The position numbers and the translations under genes were made by a program. DNA of 52,500 bases from Cristatella mucedo (taxonomy: Eukaryota > Bryozoa > Phylactolaemata > Cristatellidae): NCBI GenBank assembly GCA_009760855.2, contig WPIO01000001.1, positions 6,487,501-6,540,000 on the forward strand, given 5' to 3'. The notes beneath the pieces were generated by a model, which saw only the letters and a list, made by a program, of their open reading frames with translations, was not told the DNA's origin and did no database searches. Position 1 is the stretch's first letter. The number at the start of each line of letters is the position of its first letter. Positions 33,269 through 44,115 of the stretch are shown one piece after another.

Positions 33269-33610
33269 CCGCACTGGCTGGAAAGGAAGCGTATTACTTC
33301 AAACAGGGTGGCGGTGTAGCGGTTTCTGCACAAATATCTTTACGCCGCAAACCGTATACTTGTAACGGCGCTAGGCGTTGCTGGCGCGCGACAAATACCG
33401 GTGAAGCCTTGAGTGCGCAGCTAGCGACTTGTGGGCTGGGCGCCCGACGCGTAGGGTAGGTATGGCACTCAGCAGGAAAAGTTGTAACGAAGAGCGCCAT
33501 ACCGTATTTGAAAGTAACAAGTCCGCATCCCTAACGTGGAGAAGTCTGTTAAGCAGCGACGAAGGGCTGGCTACGAGCGCCCAGAAACTACCGTCCGCGG
33601 CGTACAAATG

Positions 33611-33639
33611 CTCTCTCTCTCTCTGTCTCTCTCTCTGTC

Positions 33640-33707
<68 letters not shown>
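33611..33707. repeat. (CT)n microsatellite with GTCT/TTCT units
   Basis: CT repeat with regular TTCTCTCT interruptions. Simple repeat. Confidence 0.95.
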
Positions 33708-33712
<5 letters not shown>

Positions 33713-33861
33713 GCGCCCGAAGCACCACTGACTTGCCAACAGGCGAAAACTGCCTCGGTGTGCCGCGAAACGCCTCGCTCGACGCAATGAGCTTTACTCC
33801 GTGTCCATAAGGTCGGCTTTAATAACGCCTAACCATGCATATTAGGTTACATTATCTTATT

Positions 33862-34016
33862 AGCTGATTTAACAGACTCGTTTGTATAGCGGCAGAAGAG
33901 CCTTCAGGGCTATCGCCGCCGCTTGCAGCTGGCAATAGAGGATCGCCCGCTGCAGGATTCGAACCCACGACCTCAGTCGAGAAGAACGAGCACCTTACCT
34001 CCTGGGCTACCAGGGA
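33862..34016 (-). mobile_element. SINE-A copy
   Basis: Minus strand: head with AGGAGGTAAGGTGCTCG, B box GTGGGTTCGAATCCTG (a near-consensus box), the hairpin TTGCCAGCTGCAAGCGGCGG, and tail GCTATACAAACGAGTCTG then TTAAATCAGCT. One of the better copies. Confidence 0.85.
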
Positions 34017-34321
34017 CATTTATATTCCTCATCATCACAATTCAGAAACCGAGAACACTACTTCGGCAGAAATTACATGACGGCTCAAGGACGAGCCGTT
34101 TCAATATCGACAGGCTAGCGATAATAACAGCTGGAGTACGCCTAAGCACACTAAGAGTGATTCGCGTGAGCTAACTTTACTCACAGTCAAGCAACATGTA
34201 TGGACTTCAAGCTTTTGTCATTGTAGGTCCCTTTATTCTCTGGCTTCAGCCTTTAGTTACATCTTGTACGAACCATCCAATCCTCTGGTGACTTTCCCTG
34301 TAGTTCGTGTACTTCTAAAGT

Positions 34322-34640
34322 CGAGAACTCACTTCCGACTGACGTTGCGACATCCCCCGAATTGACGATATTTAAGAAGAGCTAAAAATGCACCTCTTTC
34401 GACAGCTTTTAGTGGGTCCGTGTGATTCGTCCCTTGTGTGCCTATGGGTGCTGACACTGTGCATAATATCCTCTCACCACATTTACATGTAGATATTGCT
34501 AACCATATTATGCTTGCTGACATTGTGGATGTTACCATTAATCGTTTGATCGCGTTTCCTTTAGAGTACATAAAAAGTGCCAAGAAAGAGATTAAGTTCT
34601 CTGAAGGTGGTATGCGAATGTATTAATTATCATTTATGTT
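34322..34640 (+). mobile_element. LINE 3' region, truncated copy
   Basis: The + strand starts within the end of the reverse transcriptase (GACATCCCCCGAATTGACG, matching the SPDLT segment, then AAATGCACCTCTTTCG matching KTYLF). It continues through about 170 bases of 3' UTR and ends at the hairpin AGAGATTAAGTTCTCT with GTATGCGAATGTATTAATT. Confidence 0.75.
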
Positions 34641-35480
34641 ATTTATTTTTAGGAGCGAGTGCATTTTTCATTGCATCGGTCCTGGTGATGTCGCGGCAGA
34701 GAGTTCCAGGCTTTAGATGACGAATGATAGATATAAGACATGATCGCCAAGGGTTATTAGAGATTGTATTACTATTATTTGAGGTGATCGGAGAGTTATT
34801 AGGTTATTATTATTACAAAACGACTCGAGTGAGAGGAGCGGGTTGTGCGGGCGGCACGTCGTGCGGAGAGCAACGAGTTCAGGTAGCTAGGCTGGAGAAA
34901 ACGAATGAGGGGTTGGCTCAACGCTTTTAAGCTCGAGAGACGGTAGCAACGGACGTGGCGAAATCTTTGTTTGTTAGATGCGACTGAGGCAAGCTCAGAC
35001 GATCGACTGGCGCAGGGACACTCGACCTCAAACGACAAGTCAGAATCCCGGGTCAGTCCAGACAATATCGGATAGTAGCTGGTGATGTTATGCCCAGACA
35101 CACACTCAATCATGCTCTTCGTGCAGACTCCGCGTGAGCTCGCACACACTGAGTCAGGACAATTGCCGACGATTGGCTCAAGCTCTACTGACACTTTCAA
35201 GGAACCAAAGCATAGCTGCAGATTGAGGTCTGCCGGGCAGCAGCAGAACCCCCCCCCCCAATTACTTCCCTAATGCATTTATTTGTAGCGGCTGAAGTTT
35301 TGCGTACAATGACTTATAGGGCAACTGTCGCTGCTGCTACTGCTGCCTAAGCAAACAAACTGCAGTGTATTCGGACCCGCATGGCGACTTGTTGAAACGG
35401 TCGAAAACGCACGGGCTCACCGAAATGATAAACGGCGTATTATGCATGAGCAGTAGCTTGCATTGACGAAAGTAAGGGCT
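34641..35480. other. Non-coding stretch, nothing recognised
   Basis: Short frames only. C10 run at about 35250-35259. Confidence 0.35.
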
Positions 35481-37130
35481 ACATGCAGAGGCACACGGAG
35501 TGCACGCGCAGGGTCGCCCGGCGAACCCCCTAGGCAGCCGACGGACGGGTCGGCCAGTGCGGTTCGCCAGTCAGGACAGAGCGCTGCTGTCATGGCGGGA
35601 CGCCTCCTCCTCTGGAGATTCTAGCGCGGCAGCAGCGCGGCGAAGCTGCAATAGCAGGAGCGCTGGCGTTCGTGTCGGAGGACAGATCTCAGTAGCCAAC
35701 GCCGGCTGGCAAGCCGATGAGGGAGGAGCGCCCCGTTCGGCGGCGGCAGCGCGCTCGGACGCATTGCCGATGGCCAGTAGAGCAGCGTCTCTGCCAGACG
35801 AGCGCCGAGGAAGGCTGTGGCTGCAGCACAGCCTGCCTCGGCGCTGCTCGCCACCGCCTCGGCGGTTCGAACGAGCCAGCGTGGTGTCGGTTGCGGCTTC
35901 TTTCGCCGATGGCGGCCGCCGGCTGGCGCTTCGGCTAAGAGCGGCCAAGCGCAAGCGCATCGGCTAGCTTTGCTCCTGAAAAGGGCAAGCCGAACCGCCG
36001 CCGCAAGCACTGCGGCTGGCGCCGGCCTCACCGCCGGCCGGCCGCCGGCGGTTCGGACTCTGCAGCGGTCAAGCGGCTGCCATCGCAGCCGCTAATAGGG
36101 TTCGTTTGTGCGTGATGGGCAGCCGCTCGGCTACGCCAATCGTAGAGCACGCGGCGGCGGCGGTGGCTACGGTCCGGGCGAGAGCGCCAGGTGGCGGTCT
36201 CTGCACGGCGAAATTAGAAGCGCACCGAGTGGGGGTGCACGCTTCGCGCGCGCCAATGGAAATCGTCAACTGCACCTCGACCGCATTATTGATGCTCAGA
36301 TAATCCGAGTCGACGCTAAATTGCTTCCAGGTGCGCCGTCTTGTACGATCTGCTCCATTTCTAATTTGCACCATCAGCTCGCCGCCGCCAGCCCGAAGCC
36401 GCCCCTGCCCCGCAAAGCTACCGCTCGAAACGCGCGCGAGGGCACTACGCGGTTGCACTAAGCGATTTATTTGGCTCGGCCTAGCGGAGGCTCGGCGGCT
36501 GCTTGCTGCGACCGCAGTTCGGCCGAGCTCGCCAGACCGGGAGTTGCTCAGCGACCTCGACGACATTTGGCTGCCGAGCAGTTGCAGCGGTGCAGGCGGC
36601 TGAGGCGAGAGGCTGGCCGGAACTGAACATCAACCGCACCCGTTGACCGCCAAAGAGGGCCTGAAGTAGCGTTCGGTCATACAGTCGCTGTCTATGCCCC
36701 CCCCCCCCCCCCGCCCACGTTTCAGCTACTAAAGAAGAGAGGGCGGTCCTTGAGGCCGGAGGAGAGGGGGGCAATTTGAGAGAATCGGACGCGCTCGTCT
36801 GCAGCAACTTGTCGTCGACGGCTCTGCGCAGGTGCTCGGCGGGAGCGCCGGCCGGCTCTGCACTCGCAGCGTCGGCGTCGTCCCGTCAGGCTCCTCCCAC
36901 GACCACCACTCGGGCTCGTCCTGCTTCGCCGGCCTCTCTCTCACACTGCCGCTAAGTGAGCAACATCGCAGAGCGCGAAATGCAAGAATAACATTGCCGC
37001 GAAGAGGTAGCCGAAGGCGAGCCCATAGTCAAAACAATCGTGCTCTGGGAGCTTTCTCAGCCGGCTGCAGCCGACGAATGGGCGCCATTCGAAGAACCGA
37101 ACGGTCGGCTCTGTCTTGAGCAGAGCCAGC
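35481..37130. other. CpG-rich block 2
   Basis: GC- and CpG-rich over about 1.6 kb, with a run of 16 C at 36697-36712. Many open frames of 90 to 165 codons exist on both strands (for example 36069-36566 minus, 35500-35967 plus). They are Arg/Ala/Pro/Ser-rich and mutually antisense, as expected from composition. No domain is recognised. It lies downstream of the Frizzled gene. Confidence 0.4.
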
Positions 37131-38083
37131 ACGAAATACAATGGCTTCGGCTGAGCGTGCGAGCGGCGAAGAACGGCCTAATTAAATTGCAATAAAAGAC
37201 CTTACTATGTACTTAGGGCAAACTAAATACGCGGCTAGTGGCGTCAGCATGTGCCGATGGGACGCTTCTCGTCTGCCGTCGACTGCATCTGCTTTCTTTG
37301 GTTCGTCAGTGGGCTTCGGTGGCAGGAGCAGCCGGCCTCGGCATGCAGTAGTGGCTGGCGCTGGGCAAGGCTGGGCAAGTCTAAGGCTGCAGCTCGGGCT
37401 AGCTGAGCTATGCTCGCAGCTCGCCAATGGGTCGGGGGCTGCTGGAGGCGAAGCCGGCAAGTATTGCAGCCCCATCAATCAGCAAACGATACGATATGCC
37501 GGCCGGCCGCGAAGGTGGCTGGCTGGGCGGCCTAAATGGTGGGCCATCTGCCGGAGCTGCTAACGACCTAAATGTACACAAGACCAGTGCCAGAGAATGC
37601 AAGGTGTGTATAAAGAAACTCAATAATTTAATCACCGGGGCAGCAGCGGCCAGCAGCATCGGTGGGCCGGGTGCGCCCGGGAGGGGGGCTGCTGCTGCTG
37701 CCTATAATGTGGAAAAGCTGGAGGCAAAGCCAGCAGCAGCCAGGCAGCCAGCAGCAGTAGCCATCAGGCCGGACGATGCCGGCCGTTGTTCCTCTGCTAG
37801 CAACATAACGCTGGCTCTCACGGAGAGCATAGCAGCAGTCGTAAGCAGCTTTGCCGACAGGCGACGGTACCACTCAAGAGAGGGGAGAGGAGGTACAGCC
37901 GAGAGGCACGTGCATCACCTCACTCTGCAGCCGGCCGTAGGGAACAGCCTGGCGTGTGGCACAGGCATGCGACGACAGCAGTCACGAAACGGTTGTCCCT
38001 CCCTTGACAGCATACACTGTCCAAGGAGTGGCCCACGTGGGCTCGGCGGCTTCTTCGAACCAAAATCCCAACAGTGACCACAG
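37131..38083 (-). other. Probable Frizzled 3' UTR and flank
   Basis: The region follows the Frizzled stop codon on the minus strand. ATTAAA on that strand at 37627-37632, about 450 bases beyond the stop, is a candidate poly(A) signal. A 216-codon + strand frame at 37427-38077 is Ala/Gly-rich and not recognised. Confidence 0.35.
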
Positions 38084-40117
38084 CTACAGCTGCACGCCCA
38101 CCGAACCCACGGCTGCAGCCTTGCTGCCAACGGACGTGCCGCTGGATATGACGCACTGCGGCGGACGGTGACCGGTCTTGTCTGTGACGACAACCGTGGC
38201 AGCAGAAAGCCTCGGTGATGGCTGCTGCTGTCCGCCAGCAGCCGAGAAGGCCGTCGCGGCAGCACTAGCACTAGCAGCAGCAGCAGTGGCGGCCTTTTTG
38301 CTGCGGCAGCGCCGCAGGAAGTTGAACCACGAGGCCACCGACTTGGGCCCAAGCACCCACATGCAGCTTGTCACGCCGATGGCGAAAGACATGAACAGCT
38401 TGACGATGAATATCTCCACAGCGGGCACGGACCGGCTGACCGAGCACGTCTTGGTCGCGTCAACATCAGGGGCTAGGTGGACGCCGCCGCTCTCAGTCAG
38501 GCCGACGTGGTTCCCGTCCCGAGCGGCAGCGGTGCCGCGGTCGCATCGCGGGCCCTGCCGGGCTTCGCACTTCCAGAGCTCCATGTTAGCGTACTCGTAT
38601 GCCAGGCAGCCGACGATGCACAGAGCCGGCACCGTGTACAGGACGGCGAACACGCCGATCTTGGCCATCAGCTTCTCCATCTTCCGCACGTCGCAGCCGG
38701 CGGCGGCGGTCTTCAGCCGCTGCCGCACGCGGAACAGGGCGGCAAAGCCGGCCAGGATGAAGGCAGCGCCGATCGCCAGGTGGGCGGCCAGTGGCACGAG
38801 CACGAACGCCAGCAGGGCCGACCGGTCGTGGCCGCCGACGTAGCACGTGCCCGTCAGCTCTTGCCCGTCGACGCGGCCCATCACCAGGATGACGATCGTT
38901 TGCACGGCCGGCAGGCCCCACGCGGCCAGGTGGAAGTAGCATGCCTGCGACTTGATGGCCTCCTGACCCCACTTGCGGCAAGCTGCCAGAAACCAGGACA
39001 GCGTCAGCATGGTCCACCACGCGCTGCCCGCCATGCCGAAGTAGTACTGGACGAGGAACACCATGATGCAAAGCGTGCTGTCCACACCCTCGACAATCAT
39101 GACGCGATCGCCCGTGCTCAGCTGCTTGCAGATGACGTCCTCGGGTCGGCTGAGCAGGCGCATGAGGTAGGATGCGGAGTACAGAAAGTAGCTGAGCGCC
39201 AAAAACAGCACGGGCCGAACCGGGTACTTGAAGCGGTCCGGGTCGACGCAGAAGGTGCAGACGGTGACGAAGGTAGCCAGCATGCACACCGCCGACCAGA
39301 CGGCGACCAGCACAGCTGCCGTGTCCTTGTCGCTCTTGCTGAACATGACGTCGTAACTGCAGTCGGGAACACAGTGCTGGCACGCCGGTGAGCAGGCGTC
39401 GCTGCCGCCGGCGCACGGTAGGGACGAGTTGTCACCGACGCCGACATAGCGAGGCGGACACGCCGACGCCGCCGCTGCCAAGGCCGAGGGCGTGCTTCGC
39501 GGCGGCGGATGCTTCGCAGCCGCGGTCTTGATCACGCCTCTGCTGCCGCCTTGCAGCGGCTGGCCCGTCGGCAGGGGCCGCCCGGACCTGGACGGAGGCA
39601 GCCGGCTGCCTGCTGCTGCGGCTCCGCCGGGCGATAGAGGCCCACCGCCGCCGGGCAGGTCTCGGTCCGGCTGCATGCACAGCGCGCCGTCGGCGCCCGG
39701 GTCGGGCAAGCGATCGCATAGCAGTGCTGCCGGCCAGGGGATCTTGAGGGCGCCGAGCGGCTGCTCGCAGTCTTTGCGTATCTGCATGCACATGGAGCGG
39801 CACGCCTGGACGACGAGCACGCCGCCGTACTGCAGCGTGCACATGGGATAGAAGAGCGAGCAGAGAAAGAAGCGCAGGTGAGCCGAGCAGTTGGACACGA
39901 TGTTGACGACCGGAATGTACTGCTGTATCTCCTGATACGCCTCCATCTGCGTCCGATGGTTGAAGAAGTTGGGCATCTTGGTGTAATTGTACTTGAGGTT
40001 GGCGCACGGGTCAGTGCCCATGAGCTCGCACTGCTCCTGGTCGTCCTGCCACTGAGACGCGCCGCCGGCGACGGCGAGCGCCACCGCCGCCAGGACGGTC
40101 CAGCGCACTGCAGCCAT
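38084..40117 (-). CDS. fz: Frizzled family Wnt receptor (single exon)
   Basis: Seven-pass receptor that binds Wnt outside the cell and recruits Dishevelled inside. Complete at 677 residues in one exon. A signal peptide spans about 1-20. The cysteine-rich domain is about 30-150 with all ten cysteines (30, 38, 77, 86, 93, 106, 110, 117, 134, 147) and motifs YNYTKMPNFFNH and LRFFLCSLFYPMC. A long Gly/Pro/Ser linker spans about 151-250. Membrane segments lie near 266-290, 301-320, 347-371, 391-411, 432-460, 484-506 and 568-589, with KYPVRPVLFL, YYFGMAGSAWW, LTGTCYVG and KIGVFAVLYTVPA as family signatures. The Dishevelled-binding KTxxxW motif reads KSVASW (592-597). The third outer loop is long. 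The C terminus, GVQL, could be a class II PDZ ligand. It looks closest to the FZD4/9/10 types, by eye only. The start is chosen for its signal peptide. Confidence 0.96.
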   Translation of the reverse strand: MAAVRWTVLAAVALAVAGGASQWQDDQEQCELMGTDPCANLKYNYTKMPNFFNHRTQMEAYQEIQQYIPVVNIVSNCSAHLRFFLCSLFYPMCTLQYGGVLVVQACRSMCMQIRKDCEQPLGALKIPWPAALLCDRLPDPGADGALCMQPDRDLPGGGGPLSPGGAAAAGSRLPPSRSGRPLPTGQPLQGGSRGVIKTAAAKHPPPRSTPSALAAAASACPPRYVGVGDNSSLPCAGGSDACSPACQHCVPDCSYDVMFSKSDKDTAAVLVAVWSAVCMLATFVTVCTFCVDPDRFKYPVRPVLFLALSYFLYSASYLMRLLSRPEDVICKQLSTGDRVMIVEGVDSTLCIMVFLVQYYFGMAGSAWWTMLTLSWFLAACRKWGQEAIKSQACYFHLAAWGLPAVQTIVILVMGRVDGQELTGTCYVGGHDRSALLAFVLVPLAAHLAIGAAFILAGFAALFRVRQRLKTAAAGCDVRKMEKLMAKIGVFAVLYTVPALCIVGCLAYEYANMELWKCEARQGPRCDRGTAAARDGNHVGLTESGGVHLAPDVDATKTCSVSRSVPAVEIFIVKLFMSFAIGVTSCMWVLGPKSVASWFNFLRRCRSKKAATAAAASASAAATAFSAAGGQQQPSPRLSAATVVVTDKTGHRPPQCVISSGTSVGSKAAAVGSVGVQL

Positions 40118-41204
40118 GCAGAGAAGAGACGCCGCTGCGACCGACGGCTGGGCTCACTTACCGCGCGACATGTTCGCTCGTTCGCGGCTGACGTTCATTC
40201 ACCGCGCCCGGGAGCCGCGCAGTCGAGTCATTAAAGACAGATAATTGAATGACCCAATGCGAGCGGCAGAGACTGGCAATTCGATTAGTTACGCGCCAAC
40301 GTCCGGTGCTTCCGTCTGACCCTCCAACCTCACTGCCGCCGGCTGGGTGGGGTAGGGGAGGGAGGTCGGGTTATGTGTTAGACTGATGGCATCCACTAAG
40401 TTTACTTTACGACGTTATTGTAGCTTAAATAAGTAAAAAAAATTAAAGATGATTATTAACTACATGAGGAGGCTAGTAGTACCGAGAAGTCGGAAGCAAA
40501 AGAGTTTTCCCGATATCGGGGGGGGGGGGTTCGACTGAGCCGTCCCATTCCCGGATACGCGCATCCGGTTTAACGCCAAGCGAGCGTCCTCCGAGAGGGG
40601 TAGGGGCAGGCAGGGTGGAGGCACGCACACCGCTCACGCATCTAGCTATCGTATGCACCCGGCCGTTGGTTGTGGCTGAGCAAGCTTTTTTAAAGCATTG
40701 CCGACTACCATTGATATGTAAGATTGCAAGCCCCAGACCAGTGGACTAGCCACTCAGGTTTGGGCTCTGTTTCGCGTGAGCTGTGCAATGTTACTCACAT
40801 ATTCTGCTTACTAGTTAATCAGCCGGTGGCTAGTCACTGGTCAGTTGGTGGTGATCTGAAGAAAGCGTCATTGCTCGTTTATACTCACAACGACTGCTCT
40901 CCACGAGTACCTCCGCTGTCACAATACTGTGATAATACACGACAGTTGACTGTTCTTCTGCCTCCACTAATTAGCGGCTCCCCGACTGTGTTAAGAGATC
41001 TTTGTGAAAATCTTGCTCCTCGTAGATAATCCAGTACCGGACAGTCTTTAAACATCAACCATACCACAACCATACTCATTCAAAAGGAGCACCGCGTGTG
41101 ATAAAGGTGCTCGCCTGTTGCGTTTGCCGGAAAGCCCGCGCTAGTCGATGACGGATCTGACGTAGCCGTATAAGCTTGCATTGCTCACTGCAATGCATCC
41201 AGTG
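40118..41204. other. Region upstream of Frizzled
   Basis: The first 200 bases (to about 40320) are CpG-rich, fitting a promoter-proximal region for the minus-strand Frizzled gene. No TATA box is evident. A run of 12 G at 40518-40529. The rest shows nothing recognisable. Confidence 0.35.
40154..40171 (-). promoter_or_regulatory. Upstream ATG/uORF overlapping a consensus 5' splice site
   Basis: In the Frizzled leader, on the minus strand, ATGTCGCGCGGTAAGTGA forms a five-codon upstream frame (MSRGK) about 37 bases before the main start codon. The same bases include GTAAGTGA, an excellent 5' splice-site consensus. It may be a translational brake, the end of an alternative non-coding first exon, or chance. 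Confidence 0.35.
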
Positions 41205-41205
41205 C

Positions 41206-41332
41206 AAGCCCTGATTTGGCTGAGGGGGTTATGTGCTCGCCTTTAACGACTAAGGTCGAGCCCTGCGGCCTATGTAAAGCGCGTAGTTGAAGATTAATCT
41301 CTCTTAGAGCACTACGCAAATGACAGCAAGAA
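41206..41332 (+). mobile_element. SINE-B copy, diverged
   Basis: The + strand shows the tRNA-like head (GATTTGGCTGAGGGGGTTAT) and a B-box remnant GGTCGAGCCCTG. The hairpin region GAAGATTAATCTCTCTTAG and tail AGCACTACGCAAATGA follow. Diverged from the other copies, but the order is right. Confidence 0.6.
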
Positions 41333-42060
41333 TCCTATGACTTGGAGGACGACGTTATGTGAGGCTTTTTGGGTGCGTGGAACATTTCTCTCAGAAGAAG
41401 TCAGTAGTCAAGCGCCAGTTCATTAAAGTTTAGCGGCCGATAAAGCACTGTCGCCGCCATTGCATCTACTCCTAATCCTTTTCGTACAAGTAACTTGTGG
41501 TCTTGAGGTCTGCCTAGCAAGGCATGCAGAGGCACTGCCTATCACTGTGAGTGGTTGTAGGACATATACATAGAAAAGGGTCGCTGTGGTCAGCAATCGT
41601 ATTCCAATACAATTAACAGATCTCCTACTCGTTTCTAATGATCTCCTTTGAAGCTTTAATTTGCCATGAAGCCATTTTTCAGGCGGAGTGACAAGCCGAC
41701 TGAGTCTCATTATCTCGAAGGACCGAAAAAAATCTCTAACGCAGCTAAAGCCACGCTGGATACAGTGTGCTGTCGCTTGTTTAATTACATTTCGATCAAA
41801 ATTCAGTGACAATTTCTCCTCCACTAGAATCCCATATAACTCAAGCAATACCACAATAATATATTTTATGTGCAGTGTCTAACAGGGGTCAACTGCTTTG
41901 TACTGTGTCTTTAGTTTAGCGACCCCTCTTGAGCGACTGTAGTATACGGCTTCCTCTGATTTTGATGCCATATGGGCTGCACCATTGCCTTCTACCTGTT
42001 GCAGATCGATAAACGAATGGTCTAGGTCCCCATTTGCTCACGTCAATTTAAAATCTCGGT
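41333..42060. other. Non-coding stretch, nothing recognised
   Basis: A 143-codon minus-strand frame at 41423-41854 has no splice support or recognised domain. Confidence 0.35.
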
Positions 42061-42065
42061 AATGT

Positions 42066-42250
42066 TTAATAATAATAATAATGCACTTGATATAGCGCCC
42101 TCAGAGAACTCAATCTCTTTCTAGGCGCTTTACATTTGCTGCAAAGGGAAATGCAATTGAATGGTGAGTAATATCATGCTTGATAAACAAACAACATGAA
42201 TAACATGGTTAACGGGTCACATGCACAGGGTCAGCATGCAAATGTAATTA
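42066..42250 (-). mobile_element. LINE 3' end, truncated copy
   Basis: An (AAT)n tract, the hairpin terminus (GAGATTGAGTTCTCT on the minus strand) and about 130 bases of the conserved 3' UTR. It ends near 42250 by 5' truncation. Confidence 0.85.
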
Positions 42251-43298
42251 AATAGGTGTTTAGAAAACAGACGCATCGTCATTCGGAGGATATTGAGTTA
42301 TTGTTGGAGCAGTTCCTCAAAATTTGCCGCACCCACTAGTCGCCTAGGATGACATAAATTCTTTCCACCTGGCTTATTGACAATGGTAGACTAATATTAG
42401 TCTTACTTAATTCTACACCTCTTTTGGGAAATAAGTACTCGTTCGCAACCTAATCCACAATACTAATACTGAGAGAAATTCGTGATATATGGGCACCAGC
42501 TCATTACAAATGATGTCATTCATCATACTTTATAGAGACTAGATACCAGTTTGCCACAAACGATGCTATTCATCACACTTGTCCATGCATCAGTGTTGAT
42601 CTTTCCCCCCCCCCCCCCCCCCCGTAGCTTGTACACACGAAAGAGCAGTGTTCGACAACTATCGCGAGCTAAAACCTGATCCCCAAATGCCATTTTTGCT
42701 TATTACACTAACTGCTGACTGAGCTGCATAAGACTTGCCAAGGACAGACCGTAGATGGTCATAACGCATGAAATTCTGTCACACCGAGACGGAATAAAGC
42801 TTTCTAGCATTGCTAGAGCACAGACTTAGCACAACAGGAATGAACCACCGCCAATGGCTGTCAAGGCTATGCTGCTGTATGAGCTCGGTATCTTTGGCAC
42901 ACTATAATCACTTTTCCTAGGCCTGCAGTGGCACAAGTCGACAGGTTATTAGCATGGCATTGATAAGCAACGAGCAGTTTGAGGAACATAAGATAAATAT
43001 GACTATGATGCACTAAGTGAAATGCGACTGATCGAATTTCTAGGGTCTGATGTCTAAAGCCATGGCCGTTGGGAAGGGCCTGCTAGCTAATGGAACAAAA
43101 CTCAGGTTTATATGGTCTTCACTTGCTCATTTGCTTCAGTGTGAGTAAAATGCTGCATCTGCATACAAGAAGTAAAGTATCAAACCGAATGGTATTCAGG
43201 ACAGATTGCATGAATCCACCGACCTTGGCCAATGGCAGGCTGATGTCAGAAGGCAAGAGAGGTCCACTGCATAGTATACCTATTATTTTTCATTCAAG
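42251..43298. other. Intergenic stretch downstream of ACAT1; C19 run
   Basis: A run of 19 C at 42605-42623. A loosely repeated motif is seen at about 42500-42525 and 42553-42577 (CAAATGATGTCATTCATCA and CAAACGATGCTATTCATCAC). No exon recognised. Confidence 0.35.
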
Positions 43299-43635
43299 TT
43301 TAATAGTTAGAAAGCAGTAAAGTAAAGCATCCGGGACACGAAACGGGTGCATGGTTCCACCATTCCACCATCGACGGCATGATTCCGGCACAGCAGTCAA
43401 TAGTCACGCGACCGGTAGAGCACAAGAGATTCACAGACAAAGCAGCACATCACTAATGGTCGCCGACTGCTCAACAGTCACTCTTGGCATTTATCCGTAT
43501 CTTCGGCCACGGAGAGGTTGGCCACCAAATCAACACACCCTTAGGGCTAACGTGAGCACGGGTGCTCTCACATCGAATGCGCAGACAAGGTGCATTTCGG
43601 GTGGCCAGGAACGTAACAAGAAATCACCCTGAACA
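43299..43635 (-). terminator. ACAT1: ACAT1 3' UTR with candidate poly(A) signal
   Basis: ATTAAA on the minus strand at 43299-43304, about 330 bases past the ACAT1 stop codon, is a plausible poly(A) signal. No canonical AATAAA lies closer. Inferred only. Confidence 0.35.
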
Positions 43636-43756
43636 TCACAGTCTTTGCAGCACAATGGCCGAGGCGCCTCCACCGCCGTTGCATATTCCCGCCACTCCAT
43701 ACTGGCCGGGCTCAAGAGCCATCGCGAGGTGGCCCGTGATGCGTGCTCCGGACATC
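43636..43756 (-). CDS. ACAT1: ACAT1, last coding exon (acetyl-CoA acetyltransferase)
   Basis: Encodes the C-terminal 39 residues, [20 protein letters not shown] then [19 protein letters not shown], and a TGA stop. The cysteine in ICNGGGGAS is the second catalytic cysteine of thiolases, which handles proton transfer during acetyl-CoA condensation. The exon opens after CGTTGTAG with one base that completes the glycine codon split by the intron (GG|G). The enzyme is the mitochondrial acetoacetyl-CoA thiolase of ketone body and isoleucine metabolism. The sequence matches the ACAT1 type rather than the cytosolic ACAT2 type, and the C terminus lacks a peroxisomal SKL signal. Confidence 0.92.
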
Positions 43757-43971
43757 CTACAACGAGCAGCGTCGACGTGTGTCGCAAAAACGCGGCCACA
43801 GAGTGGTCCTGCACTGGCTGCCTGGGTCAGCATTGCCCGCTGCTGCTGCTGCTCAGCACCACTGCTTTTCTGGCCAATATCTCCAGGAGGCGAGGCTCTC
43901 ACCCCTCCGGCCGGTCCCCTACCCCGGCATATAATAGCCAGCAATCGTCGCGACACGCACAGGAAACAATA

Positions 43972-44115
43972 ACTGTAATTCATTTGTATAGAGCCCTGAG
44001 AGAACCTAATCTCTACTCAGGCACTTTACATATGCCACGCATCTTGAGCCCACGACCTCGGCCAGACCTTGGTCGGTGGGGGGGAGCACCTTAACCACTG
44101 GGCCGAACCAACGAG
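43972..44115 (-). mobile_element. SINE-B, near-complete copy in ACAT1 intron
   Basis: On the minus strand: head TTGGTTCGGCCCAGTGGTTA with the A box, B-box region GTCGTGGGCTCAAG, hairpin AGAGATTAGGTTCTCT, then GGGCTCTATACAAATGAATT. A short G run is inserted in the head. Confidence 0.8.

Noticed and set aside
35500-36566. Several 90-165 codon frames in the CpG-rich block
   Set aside because: Open on both strands in several frames at once, Arg/Ala/Pro-rich, with no splice support; explained by GC content.
38477-39391. 304-codon + strand open frame
   Set aside because: It is antisense to the Frizzled membrane region; its His/Gln/Ala/Asp-rich composition comes from GC-rich codons on the other strand.
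38586-39416. 276-codon second minus-strand frame within Frizzled
   Set aside because: Arg/His/Gly-rich shadow of the real frame in a GC-rich gene; no domain.
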